A stretch of DNA of 64,000 nt from Chryseobacterium jejuense (GCF_900100075.1 NZ_FNEG01000005.1:372001-436000), one strand, 5' to 3'. Shown: positions 1 to 9,195, counted from the stretch's first letter. Translations and numbers: made by a program. Notes: generated from the sequence alone by a model not told the origin.

Positions 1-996
1 ATCAAGTACAACAGTTTTAATGAAAAACCATCCGGACAGGTTAATGTACTGATGCTGCAGCCTGATCTTGATCCTTATGCTGAAAAATATTCTAAAGACA
101 GCTTAACCATTGAGCAGGATCTTTTGGCTTTGGCTGAAAAAAATTCAACAACAAAAATAGATTACTATATTGCTCCGGAAACGGCTCTACCCGGCAGAGG
201 TTCCATTTCTGAAACTGGGATTGAGAAGAGCTTACTTTTAAATAATGTAAAGGATTTCTTATCTAAGCACCCAGGATCTGTTTTTGCAACAGGAATCTCT
301 TCCCATCGTTTATTTTTTGATCCTAAAACCTTACCAAAAGAAGCGTATGAAGTTAATCAAGGAGTTTGGGGAGCAAGTTACAACACCGCTATTCAACTGG
401 CTCCACAACAAAAAACTCAGATTTATCACAAAGGAAAACTGGTTCCTGGGGTTGAGATCTTCCCTTATATGAACGTTTTAAAACCTATTTTAGGAGATGC
501 CATGTTGAATTTGGGTGGAACTGTTGCTTCTTTAGGTACAGATAAGGAAAGAATGGCCTTTTCCAATCCTTACAACAAAGGAAAAATGGCCCCGATTATC
601 TGTTACGAAAGTATTTATGGTGAGTTTGTCACAGATTATGTGAAAAAAGGAGCCAACTTTTTGGGTATTATGACCAATGACTCCTGGTGGGGTGTTACAG
701 AAGGACACAAACAGCTTTTATCTTACGCAAAATTAAGAGCTATTGAAACCAGAAGAGAAATTGCCCGTGCTGCTAACAGTGGAATTTCAGCACACATTAA
801 TGCTAAAGGGGAAATTGTTGCGGATACTTTCTATGGAGATCAAACTGCATTATTCTCGAAAATCAACCTTTATGAAGGAATGACATTCTATTCAAGAGCA
901 GGAGATCTTCTTTCGAGATTTTCAATATTCGCTTTAGGATTTTTATTATTTTATTACCTGATTAAATGGTTTCAGGCGAAAACAAAGAAAGCATAG
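1..996 (+). CDS. lnt: Apolipoprotein N-acyltransferase, C-terminal part (5' end outside window)
   Basis: The reading frame is open from base 1, so the gene begins before the window; 331 residues remain. Lnt adds the third acyl chain to bacterial lipoproteins in the inner membrane. The visible part is the nitrilase-like catalytic domain: a glutamate in PETALPG, a lysine in HKGKLVPGVE and a cysteine in ICYESIYGEFV fit the Glu-Lys-Cys triad. The NDSWWG motif and a final hydrophobic helix followed by a Lys-rich tail are also typical. The many lipobox proteins in this window are its expected substrates. The N-terminal membrane helices are missing only because of the window edge. Confidence 0.93.
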   Translation: MKYNSFNEKPSGQVNVLMLQPDLDPYAEKYSKDSLTIEQDLLALAEKNSTTKIDYYIAPETALPGRGSISETGIEKSLLLNNVKDFLSKHPGSVFATGISSHRLFFDPKTLPKEAYEVNQGVWGASYNTAIQLAPQQKTQIYHKGKLVPGVEIFPYMNVLKPILGDAMLNLGGTVASLGTDKERMAFSNPYNKGKMAPIICYESIYGEFVTDYVKKGANFLGIMTNDSWWGVTEGHKQLLSYAKLRAIETRREIARAANSGISAHINAKGEIVADTFYGDQTALFSKINLYEGMTFYSRAGDLLSRFSIFALGFLLFYYLIKWFQAKTKKA

Positions 997-1019
997 TGTT
1001 TAAGCATTAGCCACACTGA

Positions 1020-1290
1020 TCTTATACTCATACAATATAATCTGCGTTATCTGCAAGATCTGAGAGCTATTAAACTCTCGCTGATTGAGCTGATGACGCA
1101 GATTTTTTTTTAACACAAATAACACTAATCTTCACACAAATAACCACAAACATCTGTGTAAATCCGTGAGATCTGTAGGAAATAAAAACTCTTGCTGATT
1201 AAGCTAGTAACAACACTAGTATTCCCCAAATAACCACAAACATCTGCATAATCTGTAAAATCTGCGAGAATATATTCTATAATACTAACA
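1020..1290. repeat. Dispersed intergenic repeat, family A (two imperfect units)
   Basis: This fills most of the 373-base gap between lnt and the next gene. CAAATAACCACAAACATCTG occurs twice, near 1136 and 1225. Each copy is followed by a variant of 'taa(at)ctg..a.atctg.(g/a)ga'. A second element, 'ctctcgctgattgagct' near 1075 and 'ctcttgctgattaagct' near 1190, is also duplicated. Related text recurs at 40.07-40.34 kb, 46.74-46.79 kb and 48.34-48.38 kb. No ORF with coding character is present. The function is unknown. Confidence 0.6.
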
Positions 1291-1302
1291 ACAGATTTTC
1301 AG

Positions 1303-1343
1303 AACAAAAAAAAGAGAAGCCAGCTGGACGTCTGACTTCTCTC
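1303..1343 (-). terminator. Rho-independent terminator of the FG-GAP protein gene
   Basis: A 7-bp perfect stem (AGAGAAG at 1313-1319, CTTCTCT at 1336-1342) lies just past the stop of the minus-strand gene. It is followed on that strand by a U-tract (the run of A at 1305-1313). Confidence 0.75.
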
Positions 1344-1369
1344 AAGATAGAATAAATGATTCAGTGAAG

Positions 1370-3082
1370 TTACTTAATACTAAGTTTTTTGGTGGTTATT
1401 TCGTTCTTTATCTTCAGTTTTAATAGATATACTCCTTTAGGAAGATGAGAAACATCAATAGATTGATCTGCTTTTAACGTTACATTCAGCTTTCTACCTT
1501 CCATTGAATAGATTTCAGCTTCTGAAACCTTCTCTCCTTTGATATATACTTTATCAGAAGTTGGATTTGGATAAATCACAAGTTCTTTTTCGTGATTGAC
1601 TGTATTCTCTCTGGTTGATAACGACCCTTGTGTAGAAGCTTCAGAATATACTTTTGAAGCATCAATTGATCTCACACTCCAATATACATTCTGAATGGAT
1701 GGATCAAGATCCAGGAACCAAGAAGGCGTAGTTACAATATACTTGGCAATATCCTGAGAGTTTGGTGTAGATCCTACTTTAATTTCATAACGTAATGCAT
1801 TGGCTGGAGTTTTATCATCTGTAGCACCACTCCATGTGAAATTAAATCGGTTTCCGTTTTTAGTCATGTTCAAATGGGTTGGGGCTGTTGGTTTTGCATT
1901 CTGGTCTGTAGAATTATTTTTAAAAACCTTCGTTAAAGATGGAATGTCCGGGTTAGCCCAATCAAATCCACCTAATAAAACATCCAGATGATTATCATTA
2001 TTAAAATCAAACAATTGTATCATTCCCGGACCTCCCAGGCTGTGTAAACCTGTAGTTGTTCCTTCCGTAAATTTCTGAGTGGATGTATTGTATAAATAAG
2101 TTTTCACCACTGCATTATAATTTACATCACCGGAAACAATAAAATCATAATATCCATCATTATTTAAATCTCCTACACTTATGGACGCATCAGAGATTTC
2201 TGATGGCATCTGCTGAACGACCAAGTTTCCTGTTCCATCATTCATCAGAACCGCAAGATAAGGATCGTCATTAGCATCCTTACCCATTACTACAATATCC
2301 TGGAAGCCGTCTGCATTAAAATCTGCCACTTCCAGCTTTCCTGATATGAGAGAGTCCAGAGCTTGTGTATGAACCAATGTCCCATTTTTATTGATATACA
2401 CTTTGGATACCGGATCTCCATTTATATCAGAACCTATAATAACTAGATCCAGAAGATGATCGTTATTAAGATCTACTACTTTAAAGCTTCCGTTTTGAGT
2501 TCCGTCAACCCAGTTTTCAGTCATAGTAAAACCTGGTCCTGTATTTTGATAAAAGTCTACAGTATTTCTAAAACCTCCTCCATGGGCAAACTGAGTTCCA
2601 TTGATGGCATAGTCCTGCTTTCCGTCATGATTAAAATCAAAGACTTCCAGTGAGCCATATATTTTTCCGGGAAGTTCATCTTCTCTTACAAAGCCAACTC
2701 CTGTATTTTTAAATCGATAATGCTTATAGTTGACAATATCCATATAACTTAATCCGGTGGAAATGATATCCATCAAACCATCATTATTAAAATCGATAAA
2801 TCTTATATCTCCCAAATGGGTTACATCTCCGCCCAGATCGGTATAGGGCTGTAAAGTTGTTCCGTTATTCCTGTATACTTCGTTATAGGTAGCATCAGGA
2901 CTTCCGTCTCCATCCGAATCTATGGCACCATTAACTACAATATCCAGGGTCCCGTTATTATCTACATCAGCAATATCTGCCGCTGAGAAATAAAAATTAT
3001 TCATTCCGGTCTGTATCTCTGTAAAATTTTGAGCACATAAACCAACAGGCAGCATAGACAATAAAATATAAATCTTCTTCAT
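1370..3082 (-). CDS. Secreted FG-GAP/VCBS repeat protein with T9SS sorting domain
   Basis: 570 residues. A signal peptide (about 1-17, ending LCAQ) is followed by at least seven FG-GAP/VCBS calcium-binding loops of the type DxDxNxDGxxD (for example DVDNNGTLDIV, DFNNDGLMDII, DLNNDGYYDFI) across roughly residues 35-390. A fibronectin-III-like segment follows (about 400-490). The last ~70 residues have the type A T9SS sorting signature (YPNPTSDKVYIKG through GVYLLKLK to a basic end). It is therefore probably exported by Sec, sent through the outer membrane by T9SS and attached at or released from the surface. The ligand is unknown. Probably monocistronic, with its own promoter box and terminator. 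Confidence 0.85.
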   Translation of the reverse strand: MKKIYILLSMLPVGLCAQNFTEIQTGMNNFYFSAADIADVDNNGTLDIVVNGAIDSDGDGSPDATYNEVYRNNGTTLQPYTDLGGDVTHLGDIRFIDFNNDGLMDIISTGLSYMDIVNYKHYRFKNTGVGFVREDELPGKIYGSLEVFDFNHDGKQDYAINGTQFAHGGGFRNTVDFYQNTGPGFTMTENWVDGTQNGSFKVVDLNNDHLLDLVIIGSDINGDPVSKVYINKNGTLVHTQALDSLISGKLEVADFNADGFQDIVVMGKDANDDPYLAVLMNDGTGNLVVQQMPSEISDASISVGDLNNDGYYDFIVSGDVNYNAVVKTYLYNTSTQKFTEGTTTGLHSLGGPGMIQLFDFNNDNHLDVLLGGFDWANPDIPSLTKVFKNNSTDQNAKPTAPTHLNMTKNGNRFNFTWSGATDDKTPANALRYEIKVGSTPNSQDIAKYIVTTPSWFLDLDPSIQNVYWSVRSIDASKVYSEASTQGSLSTRENTVNHEKELVIYPNPTSDKVYIKGEKVSEAEIYSMEGRKLNVTLKADQSIDVSHLPKGVYLLKLKIKNEITTKKLSIK

Positions 3083-3107
3083 AATTTTTATTTAGATTAA
3101 TTAAAAA

Positions 3108-3115
3108 CAAAGATA
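3108..3115 (-). promoter_or_regulatory. Probable -7 promoter box of the FG-GAP gene
   Basis: The minus strand reads TATCTTTG here, a full match to the Bacteroidota TAnnTTTG element, 26 bases upstream of the start codon. No clear TTTG -33 box was seen at the usual spacing. Confidence 0.5.
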
Positions 3116-3322
3116 GAATATTAATTTTTCTCTTTGGAAAAAAGCCTGCATGAAATATATCAGCACTGATTTCCCGCTATATCCCGGAAATTCGGATATT
3201 TTAAAAAATCAATATTTATAATCAGTTACTTATTTACAAATATTTTCCAAAAGATTTGTCTATCTAAAAAATTCTTCGTTATTTTGCACTCTCAAATATT
3301 ATACAAATAAGAACATCGAGAT

Positions 3323-3565
3323 ATGTCAAGAATTTGCCAAATAACAGGAAAGCGTGCAATGGTTGGTAACAACGTTTCTCACGCTAATAACAAAACGAAG
3401 CGTCGTTTTGAAATTAACTTATTAGAGAAGAAGTTTTACCTTCCAGAGCAAGATAAGCACGTTACACTGAAAGTATCAGCTCATGGATTGAGAGTGATTA
3501 ACAAGATTGGAATCGAAGAAGCTATTGAAAGAGCTACTAGAAACGGATTGATTAAAAAGAATTAA
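3323..3565 (+). CDS. rpmB: 50S ribosomal protein L28
   Basis: 80 residues, normal length. The N-terminus MSRICQITGKRAMVGNNVSH and the following NKTKRRFEINL are diagnostic of L28. It is the first gene of a small ribosomal operon, with L33 six bases downstream and a DUF4295 gene next, an order conserved in Bacteroidota. The upstream gap carries a TTATTTTGCA motif that resembles the -7 element but is one base short. Confidence 0.97.
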   Translation: MSRICQITGKRAMVGNNVSHANNKTKRRFEINLLEKKFYLPEQDKHVTLKVSAHGLRVINKIGIEEAIERATRNGLIKKN

Positions 3566-3571
3566 TAAATC

Positions 3572-3754
3572 ATGGCAAAAAAAGGAAACAGAGTTCAAGT
3601 AATCCTTGAATGTACAGAGCACAAAGAAAGCGGTATGCCAGGAATGTCTAGATACATTTCTACAAAAAATAAAAAGAACACTACAGAGAGATTGGAATTG
3701 AAAAAATACAATCCTGTTCTTAAGAGATCTACCCTTCACAAAGAAATCAAGTAA
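3572..3754 (+). CDS. rpmG: 50S ribosomal protein L33
   Basis: 60 residues. The pattern MAKKGNRVQVILECTEHK..GMSRYIS..NKKNT.ERLELKKYNP is the L33 signature. Of the zinc-ribbon cysteines of C+ type L33 proteins only one (in LECTE) is left, so this is a C-minus type paralogue. It sits between rpmB and the DUF4295 gene in one transcription unit. Confidence 0.96.
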   Translation: MAKKGNRVQVILECTEHKESGMPGMSRYISTKNKKNTTERLELKKYNPVLKRSTLHKEIK

Positions 3755-3773
3755 TTTATAAATATAATTTACA

Positions 3774-3923
3774 ATGGCAAAGAAAGTAGTAGCAACCCTA
3801 CAAACCGGGTCAAAAAAAATGACTAAAGTGGTGAAAATGGTGAAGTCTTCTAAATCAGGAGCTTACGTTTTCGAAGAAAAAGTAATGAATGCTGATGAAG
3901 TAGATGGTTTTTTGAAAAAATAA
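3774..3923 (+). CDS. DUF4295 family small basic protein
   Basis: 49 residues, too short for many ORF callers: MAKKVVATLQTGSKKMTKVV followed by a Lys/Ser-rich segment and a short acidic C-terminus ending VDGFLKK. It starts 19 bases after rpmG and ends just before a strong terminator. DUF4295 proteins are found almost only in Bacteroidota, always beside L28 and L33, so a ribosome-associated role is inferred. No biochemical function is known to me. Confidence 0.85.
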   Translation: MAKKVVATLQTGSKKMTKVVKMVKSSKSGAYVFEEKVMNADEVDGFLKK

Positions 3924-3944
3924 TCAATACTTTAATTACAATAT

Positions 3945-3977
3945 AAAAAACTACTCATATTTTGGGTAGTTTTTTTG
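3945..3977 (+). terminator. Terminator of the rpmB-rpmG-DUF4295 operon
   Basis: AAAAACTACTC and GGGTAGTTTTT form a stem with one G-U pair, followed by a run of seven T. Confidence 0.8.
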
Positions 3978-3978
3978 T

Positions 3979-3986
3979 TATCTTTG
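3979..3986 (+). promoter_or_regulatory. Probable -7 promoter box of the Rid-family/ftsY unit
   Basis: TATCTTTG, a full TAnnTTTG match, lies directly after the ribosomal operon terminator and 26 bases before the next start codon. Confidence 0.45.
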
Positions 3987-4012
3987 TTCACCAGATTATT
4001 AATCAGTGAAAT

Positions 4013-4483
4013 ATGAAGAAGATTCTTGTTCTAATAGGTACAGTTATTTTTCAATTTTCATTCAGCCAGAAAACAATGGATCCCATAGAATACAAAAGTT
4101 CACCAAAAGTTTTCAGCATCCCTGGATTATCACAATCAGTAAGCATTGATTGCGGTACTTCCAGAATGATTCTATTATCTGGTCAGGTTCCTTTAGATTC
4201 GAAGGGAAACCTGGTGGGAAAAGATGTAGAAGAACAGACGCATCAGATTTTTAAAAACGTTGAAAATATTCTGAAGGAGTATGGAGGTACAGGCAAAGAC
4301 ATTGTCAAGCTCGGAATCTTCATCACAGATATATCAAAAACCCCGGATTTCAGAAAAGTCAGGGATGAATATATCAATCTTCAGAATCCTCCTGTAAGCA
4401 GCCTTATAGAGGTGAGTAAACTATTCAGGAATGATGTACTGATAGAAGTGGAAGCCACAGCAGTAATTAAAAACAAAAGATAA
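4013..4483 (+). CDS. Rid (YjgF/YER057c/UK114) family protein with signal peptide
   Basis: 156 residues. The N-terminus (about 1-18, ending FSFSQ) looks like a signal peptide, so the protein is probably periplasmic, unlike cytosolic RidA. The Rid fold is clear from LSGQVPLDSKGNLVG, the EQTHQIFKNVENILKEYGG helix and the C-terminal IEVEATAVI strand. The arginine that binds the substrate carboxylate in RidA (PARS in E. coli) is replaced by serine (PPVSSLIEV). It therefore belongs to an Arg-less Rid subfamily and probably does not hydrolyse 2-aminoacrylate. It ends 15 bases before ftsY and may be co-transcribed with it. Confidence 0.8.
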   Translation: MKKILVLIGTVIFQFSFSQKTMDPIEYKSSPKVFSIPGLSQSVSIDCGTSRMILLSGQVPLDSKGNLVGKDVEEQTHQIFKNVENILKEYGGTGKDIVKLGIFITDISKTPDFRKVRDEYINLQNPPVSSLIEVSKLFRNDVLIEVEATAVIKNKR

Positions 4484-4498
4484 GAATAAACTAAAACT

Positions 4499-5452
4499 AT
4501 GAGTTGGTTTAAAAATATTTTCAAAAAGGAAGAAAAAGAAACTCTGGATAAAGGATTAGAAAAATCCAGCCAGGGATTCTTTGAAAAGATGACGAAGGCC
4601 GTAGTCGGTAAAAGCAAAGTAGATGATGAAGTTCTGGATGATCTGGAAGAAGTACTGATTGCATCTGACGTAGGCGCTTCCACTACCATCAAAATCATAG
4701 AAAGAATTGAAGAGCGTGTTGCCCGCGACAAATATGTTGGGGTAAACGAACTGGATAGTATTCTTCGTGAGGAAATTTCAGGATTATTGCTTGAAAACCC
4801 TCATGCAGGAACAGGAAATATCGATACTTCAAAAAAACCTTACGTTATTATGGTAGTTGGGGTAAATGGGGTTGGAAAAACAACAACTATTGGAAAACTA
4901 GCTCACCAGTTCAAATCAGAAGGTAAGAAAGTGGTTCTTGGAGCTGCGGATACCTTCAGAGCTGCTGCAGTTGACCAGCTTGTTATCTGGAGTGAAAGAG
5001 TGGGCGTTCCTATCGTAAAACAGGAAATGGGGTCCGATCCTGCCTCTGTAGCTTTTGACACCGTACAAAGTGCTGTAGCTCAAAATGCAGACGTTGTTAT
5101 CATTGATACTGCAGGAAGACTTCATAACAAAATCAACCTGATGAACGAACTTTCTAAGATTAAAAGAGTGATGCAAAAGGTAATTCCTGATGCTCCTCAT
5201 GAAATCTTATTGGTACTTGACGGTTCTACAGGACAAAATGCATTTGAACAAGCTAAACAGTTTACTGCTGCAACAGAAGTGAATGCTTTGGCCGTAACAA
5301 AACTAGACGGAACAGCAAAAGGAGGTGTTGTAATTGGCATTTCAGATCAGTTCCAAATTCCGGTGAAATATATAGGGGTAGGTGAAAAAATGCAGGATCT
5401 GCAACTTTTCAATGGTACGGAATTTGTAGACTCATTCTTCAAGAAAAGATGA
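4499..5452 (+). CDS. ftsY: Signal recognition particle receptor FtsY
   Basis: 317 residues: a short charged A-region, the helical N domain (about 20-100) and the G domain. Walker A is GVNGVGKTT (121-129). DTAGRLHN, TKLDGTAKGG and the C-terminal GVGEKMQDLQLF motif are all present. It docks SRP-ribosome complexes at the inner membrane for co-translational insertion. The acidic A domain is much shorter than in E. coli, which is usual in Bacteroidota. Confidence 0.97.
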   Translation: MSWFKNIFKKEEKETLDKGLEKSSQGFFEKMTKAVVGKSKVDDEVLDDLEEVLIASDVGASTTIKIIERIEERVARDKYVGVNELDSILREEISGLLLENPHAGTGNIDTSKKPYVIMVVGVNGVGKTTTIGKLAHQFKSEGKKVVLGAADTFRAAAVDQLVIWSERVGVPIVKQEMGSDPASVAFDTVQSAVAQNADVVIIDTAGRLHNKINLMNELSKIKRVMQKVIPDAPHEILLVLDGSTGQNAFEQAKQFTAATEVNALAVTKLDGTAKGGVVIGISDQFQIPVKYIGVGEKMQDLQLFNGTEFVDSFFKKR

Positions 5453-5523
5453 TTTATATCATGTTTTCCCTTATATTAGAAACAAATCAATTTTAAATAT
5501 TAATCATTAAAAAATTTGCAACT

Positions 5524-5784
5524 ATGGGAATTATAACATGGATCTTATTCGGTCTTATTGCAGGTGCTATCGCTAAAATGATCATGCCAGGAACTCAGGG
5601 AGGAGGTTGGTTAATTACCATTATCCTTGGAATTCTAGGAGCATTTATAGGAGGGGCTATAGGAGTTTACGTTCTACATTGGGGAGATGTTACCTCATTC
5701 TGGAATCCAAGAAGCTGGATTCTTGCCATTGGAGGAGCTTTAATTATTCTCTGGATTTACGGAATGGCCACGAAGAAAAGCTAA
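5524..5784 (+). CDS. GlsB/YeaQ/YmgE family stress-response membrane protein
   Basis: 86 residues with three hydrophobic segments and glycine-rich turns (LFGLIAGAIAKMIMPGTQGG, LGAFIGGAIG). This is the pattern of transglycosylase-associated/GlsB proteins, and the length is typical. These proteins are small inner-membrane proteins often induced by stress; the exact function is not known. Monocistronic, converging on sppA across a shared terminator. Confidence 0.85.
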   Translation: MGIITWILFGLIAGAIAKMIMPGTQGGGWLITIILGILGAFIGGAIGVYVLHWGDVTSFWNPRSWILAIGGALIILWIYGMATKKS

Positions 5785-5803
5785 TGTAACGTTGATAAAA
5801 AAT

Positions 5804-5838
5804 AAAATCCCGGATCTAAAATTTAGATCCGGGATTTT
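5804..5838. terminator. Bidirectional terminator between the GlsB-type gene and sppA
   Basis: AAAATCCCGGATCTAAA (5804-5820) and its exact complement (5822-5838) form a 17-bp stem with A and T tracts on both sides. It serves both convergent genes. Confidence 0.9.
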
Positions 5839-5855
5839 CGTACAATATAATTTAG

Positions 5856-7613
5856 TTAGTTGTTGATTCTAATCTGGTAAGGCATTTCCATTTTTACTTC
5901 AGACTGTAATTTCTTGTCTGTAATCTGCTGTAAGATTTCATAGTTGGACTTCCCTATTTTATTTTTGATAATTCTTGCAGAAATATCCTCTTCGTTAAGA
6001 TCTTTAAAGATCTGCTCAAATGGAGTCATTTTCTTAGGATAAGCTTCTACATAGTAAGACTTCACTCCTGCTTTCTGAGCTGCAAATTTCACTGCATCAT
6101 TAAGTGTTCCCAGTTCGTCTACCAAACCAATTTCTTTGGCACGAACACCACTCCATACTCTACCACCACCTACATTATCAATCTGCTCAAATGTTTTCTT
6201 TCTGTTTTGGGTAACAAAATGTACAAATCTTTTATAAGTACCTTCTACACTTCTCGTCATCATATTTACCCCATACGGTGTTACTCCATTTAATCCTGAA
6301 TAATACATTGAATTCGCATTGGTAGCCACAACATCTGCACGAATACCATTCTTATTTGCAATATCTTTATAATAAGGCATTACTCCGAATACTCCGATAG
6401 AACCGGTAAGCGTATTAGGCTCAGAATAAATCTTATCCGCAGCCATTGCTACATAATAACCACCAGAGGCTGCATAATCACCAAAAGATACCACCAATGG
6501 CTTTTTCTTTTTCAGTTGCTGCAATTCAAATAAAATTTCATCAGAAGCATTCGCACTACCTCCGGGAGAGTTAATTCTCAATACAACCGCTTTTACTTTA
6601 TCATCTTCCTGAAGCTTTTTAATGTATTTCACATACTTATCAGAGTGAATGTCATTATACTCGTCTCCGTTGTTAATAGATCCTGATGCATATAATATTG
6701 CCACCTTTTCTCCCGACTTATCATCATCATTGAAAGAGCTTATATAATTAGTTAAAGAAACCTTATTCAGTTTTTCTTTATCCTTTACATTCAACTTTGT
6801 TTTAAGGATATCTTCATATTCTGATTTTTGAATAAGCTTATCTGCCAGTTTATATTTTAATCCCTGCTCAGGTATCATTCCGTATAGGCTGTCAACAATT
6901 GTTCTGAATTGAGCAGTATCAATTTTTCTGGACGCTGCCATTTTATAGGATGTATTTTTCCAAAGATCATTTAACAGAGTGCTTAACTGTTCTTTGTTTT
7001 CAGGAGAAATATCATTTCTTAGGAAAGGCTCTACCGCAGATTTAAATTTACCATGACGGATTACTTCTATTCCAATACCATATTTATCTGCAAAATCCTT
7101 AAAGAATGTAACCTCTGTAGAAAGTCCTTTCAATTCTATACCTCCTGCAGGATGAAGATAATACTGATCTGCTACCGATCCCAGATAGTAAGCAGATTGA
7201 GAAACTCCGTTTCCGTAAGCATATACAAACTTTCCACTTTTCTTAAAATCTTCAATAGCATTTCTAAGATCATCAATTTGAGTAAGCCCTGCATTCAGGC
7301 CATCTGTCTCAATACTGATCCCTTTAATATTATCATCGGTTTTAGCTTTATTAATCGCCTCAAGTACATCATACAGAAGGACGTTTTTATTCTGGCTGCC
7401 TAAACCGAACAGATCCATTTGTTCTTCAGTAGGACTATCTATTATATTCGTCTTTAAATTAATCGTAAGAACCGAATTCTTTTTCACCACCACAGACTTG
7501 TCGCTTCCCATAGAACTAAACACAAGCATCATAATAAAAAAGACGAAAAACACAGCGCAAAGTATGATTATTGCTACTATATTTGCCAAAACATTTTTAA
7601 AGAAACTTCTCAT
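5856..7613 (-). CDS. sppA: Signal peptide peptidase SppA, 67K type
   Basis: 585 residues, the usual length of the double-domain form. One N-terminal membrane helix (about 9-33) anchors it in the inner membrane with the active site in the periplasm. The catalytic lysine is expected in the first half (RHGKFKSAVEPF) and the nucleophilic serine in the second (GDYAASGGYYVAMAAD), as in E. coli SppA. It degrades signal peptides left after secretion. The C-terminus ends in a short hydrophilic tail. Divergent from folK, with only 20 bases between the two start codons. Confidence 0.93.
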   Translation of the reverse strand: MRSFFKNVLANIVAIIILCAVFFVFFIMMLVFSSMGSDKSVVVKKNSVLTINLKTNIIDSPTEEQMDLFGLGSQNKNVLLYDVLEAINKAKTDDNIKGISIETDGLNAGLTQIDDLRNAIEDFKKSGKFVYAYGNGVSQSAYYLGSVADQYYLHPAGGIELKGLSTEVTFFKDFADKYGIGIEVIRHGKFKSAVEPFLRNDISPENKEQLSTLLNDLWKNTSYKMAASRKIDTAQFRTIVDSLYGMIPEQGLKYKLADKLIQKSEYEDILKTKLNVKDKEKLNKVSLTNYISSFNDDDKSGEKVAILYASGSINNGDEYNDIHSDKYVKYIKKLQEDDKVKAVVLRINSPGGSANASDEILFELQQLKKKKPLVVSFGDYAASGGYYVAMAADKIYSEPNTLTGSIGVFGVMPYYKDIANKNGIRADVVATNANSMYYSGLNGVTPYGVNMMTRSVEGTYKRFVHFVTQNRKKTFEQIDNVGGGRVWSGVRAKEIGLVDELGTLNDAVKFAAQKAGVKSYYVEAYPKKMTPFEQIFKDLNEEDISARIIKNKIGKSNYEILQQITDKKLQSEVKMEMPYQIRINN

Positions 7614-7633
7614 AAATCAATCAATTTTCCAAT

Positions 7634-8050
7634 ATGTCGCAACAAAAGGTAGTTTTGTTACTAGGAAGTAACCTTGGAGATCAAAAAAAAAATATAGAAC
7701 TCGCTTTACAGAAAATAAATGATGCCGGAAATCAAATTTCACAGGTAAGCGAATTTTTGATGTCAGATCCCGTAGAATTTGTCAGTTCCAATATTTTTTG
7801 TAATATTGCAGCAATAATATTCACGCATCTTTCACCAATTCAACTGCTTGATTGTATTAAAAAAATTGAAGTTGAAATGGGAAGAATTAATGATTCAAAA
7901 GTATCAGGTGGTTACACAGACAGGGTAATAGATATTGATATCATTAAGTATAATGAATTAAATTTTACATCAGAAAGATTAGAAATCCCTCATAAAAAAC
8001 ATCTTTTTGAAAGGGATTTTTCAAGAATATTATTAAAAGATTTTATTTAA
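7634..8050 (+). CDS. folK: 2-amino-4-hydroxy-6-hydroxymethyldihydropteridine diphosphokinase
   Basis: 138 residues. The N-terminal LLLGSNLGD motif, the VEMGRI segment and the signature DRVIDIDIIKY (metal-binding aspartates) identify HPPK, which pyrophosphorylates the pterin before dihydropteroate synthase in folate synthesis. It is slightly shorter than the 150-160 residue average because the C-terminal part is compact. The partner gene folB is far away (58.4 kb), so the folate genes are dispersed. Confidence 0.92.
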   Translation: MSQQKVVLLLGSNLGDQKKNIELALQKINDAGNQISQVSEFLMSDPVEFVSSNIFCNIAAIIFTHLSPIQLLDCIKKIEVEMGRINDSKVSGGYTDRVIDIDIIKYNELNFTSERLEIPHKKHLFERDFSRILLKDFI

Positions 8051-8067
8051 AACATAAAACATATTGT

Positions 8068-9153
8068 ATGAAATTAGGTTTATTATTATTGGCTACAACC
8101 TTGCCAATTGCTGCTTTCGCACAAAGCAGCAGTACTACAGTAAACTCTTCTACTGAGTATCCTAATACATTCTCTTCAGGCTCCGCTAACGTACAACCTT
8201 TTGACAACAAAGCAAGACGCTTCAGAGATTGGTCTATTTCAGTGGGAGGAGGTGCAGCATTTATGGTTCACTCTGACCTTAAATCTCTTCGTAAAGATAA
8301 AACCAATTGGGGTTACAATGCTTATGTAAGTATTGACAAACAAATCACACACACTTTTGGTTTAAGCTTAATCTATACTAAAGGAGAAACTAAACAGACG
8401 GGACAACTATCTGGTGCTGCGGGTGCAGCTGCAGGAGTTGCTACAGCAACAACCCAATTTGACCAGTTAGCTTTAATGGGAGACATTAACTTCTCTAATC
8501 TATTAAGAAGAGTTGATAACCATTCTCCTTACAGATGGGCTTTCCACGGATACATGGGTATTGGACTTCAGGCATTCAGAACTTCATTACATGACAATAA
8601 TGAAAACCGATGGAATGATAATCCAAAAAGAATTCCTTCATTTGTAAGAGAACCTCTGGGTATTGGTTCTGTTTATTATCAGGGAGGTTTAGGACTTAAA
8701 TATAATGTTTCAAAACTTATTGATGTTGAAGCAAGAACCATGTACATCATTAGTGGTGATGACGAATTTGATGGCGGAGGTCCTGCTTACACACAGTATA
8801 ACATGCTTAATGATAGAAAATCTGATAATGCATGGACTGTAAGTTTAGGGGTATCTTTCAAATTAGGAAAACACCTATCTCATTTAGCTTGGCATGACCC
8901 ACTTCAGGAAGCATACTATAAAACCAGCGTTTTAGAAAATGCAACTACAGATCTTGTAGTCTGTGAAAAAGGAGATGCTGATAATGACGGAGTATGTGAC
9001 GATTGGGACAGACAACTTGATACTCCTGCAGGAGCAAGAGTAGATGGTGCTGGTGTTGCTTTAGACATGGATCTTGATGGCGTTATCGACCTTTATGATA
9101 AATGCGTAACTGTTCCGGGACCTGTTGAAAATAATGGTTGTCCAATCAAATAA
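8068..9153 (+). CDS. OmpA-like outer membrane protein lacking the OmpA peptidoglycan-binding domain
   Basis: 361 residues: a signal peptide (1-19, ending AFAQ), a predicted beta-barrel (about 45-275) and a thrombospondin type 3 calcium-binding segment (GDADNDGVCDDWDRQLDTP, DMDLDGVIDLYDKC). It stops at NNGCPIK, exactly where its two downstream paralogues enter their OmpA domains. It is thus a natural C-terminal truncation at a domain boundary, not a frameshift remnant: the stop is clean and the next gene follows 42 bases later. It is more divergent in the barrel than the other two are from each other. Probably an outer membrane structural protein that cannot bind peptidoglycan. Confidence 0.85.
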   Translation: MKLGLLLLATTLPIAAFAQSSSTTVNSSTEYPNTFSSGSANVQPFDNKARRFRDWSISVGGGAAFMVHSDLKSLRKDKTNWGYNAYVSIDKQITHTFGLSLIYTKGETKQTGQLSGAAGAAAGVATATTQFDQLALMGDINFSNLLRRVDNHSPYRWAFHGYMGIGLQAFRTSLHDNNENRWNDNPKRIPSFVREPLGIGSVYYQGGLGLKYNVSKLIDVEARTMYIISGDDEFDGGGPAYTQYNMLNDRKSDNAWTVSLGVSFKLGKHLSHLAWHDPLQEAYYKTSVLENATTDLVVCEKGDADNDGVCDDWDRQLDTPAGARVDGAGVALDMDLDGVIDLYDKCVTVPGPVENNGCPIK

Positions 9154-9195
9154 TACAGAAACTGTTTTTCAAAAAATCAAAATAAATAATACACG

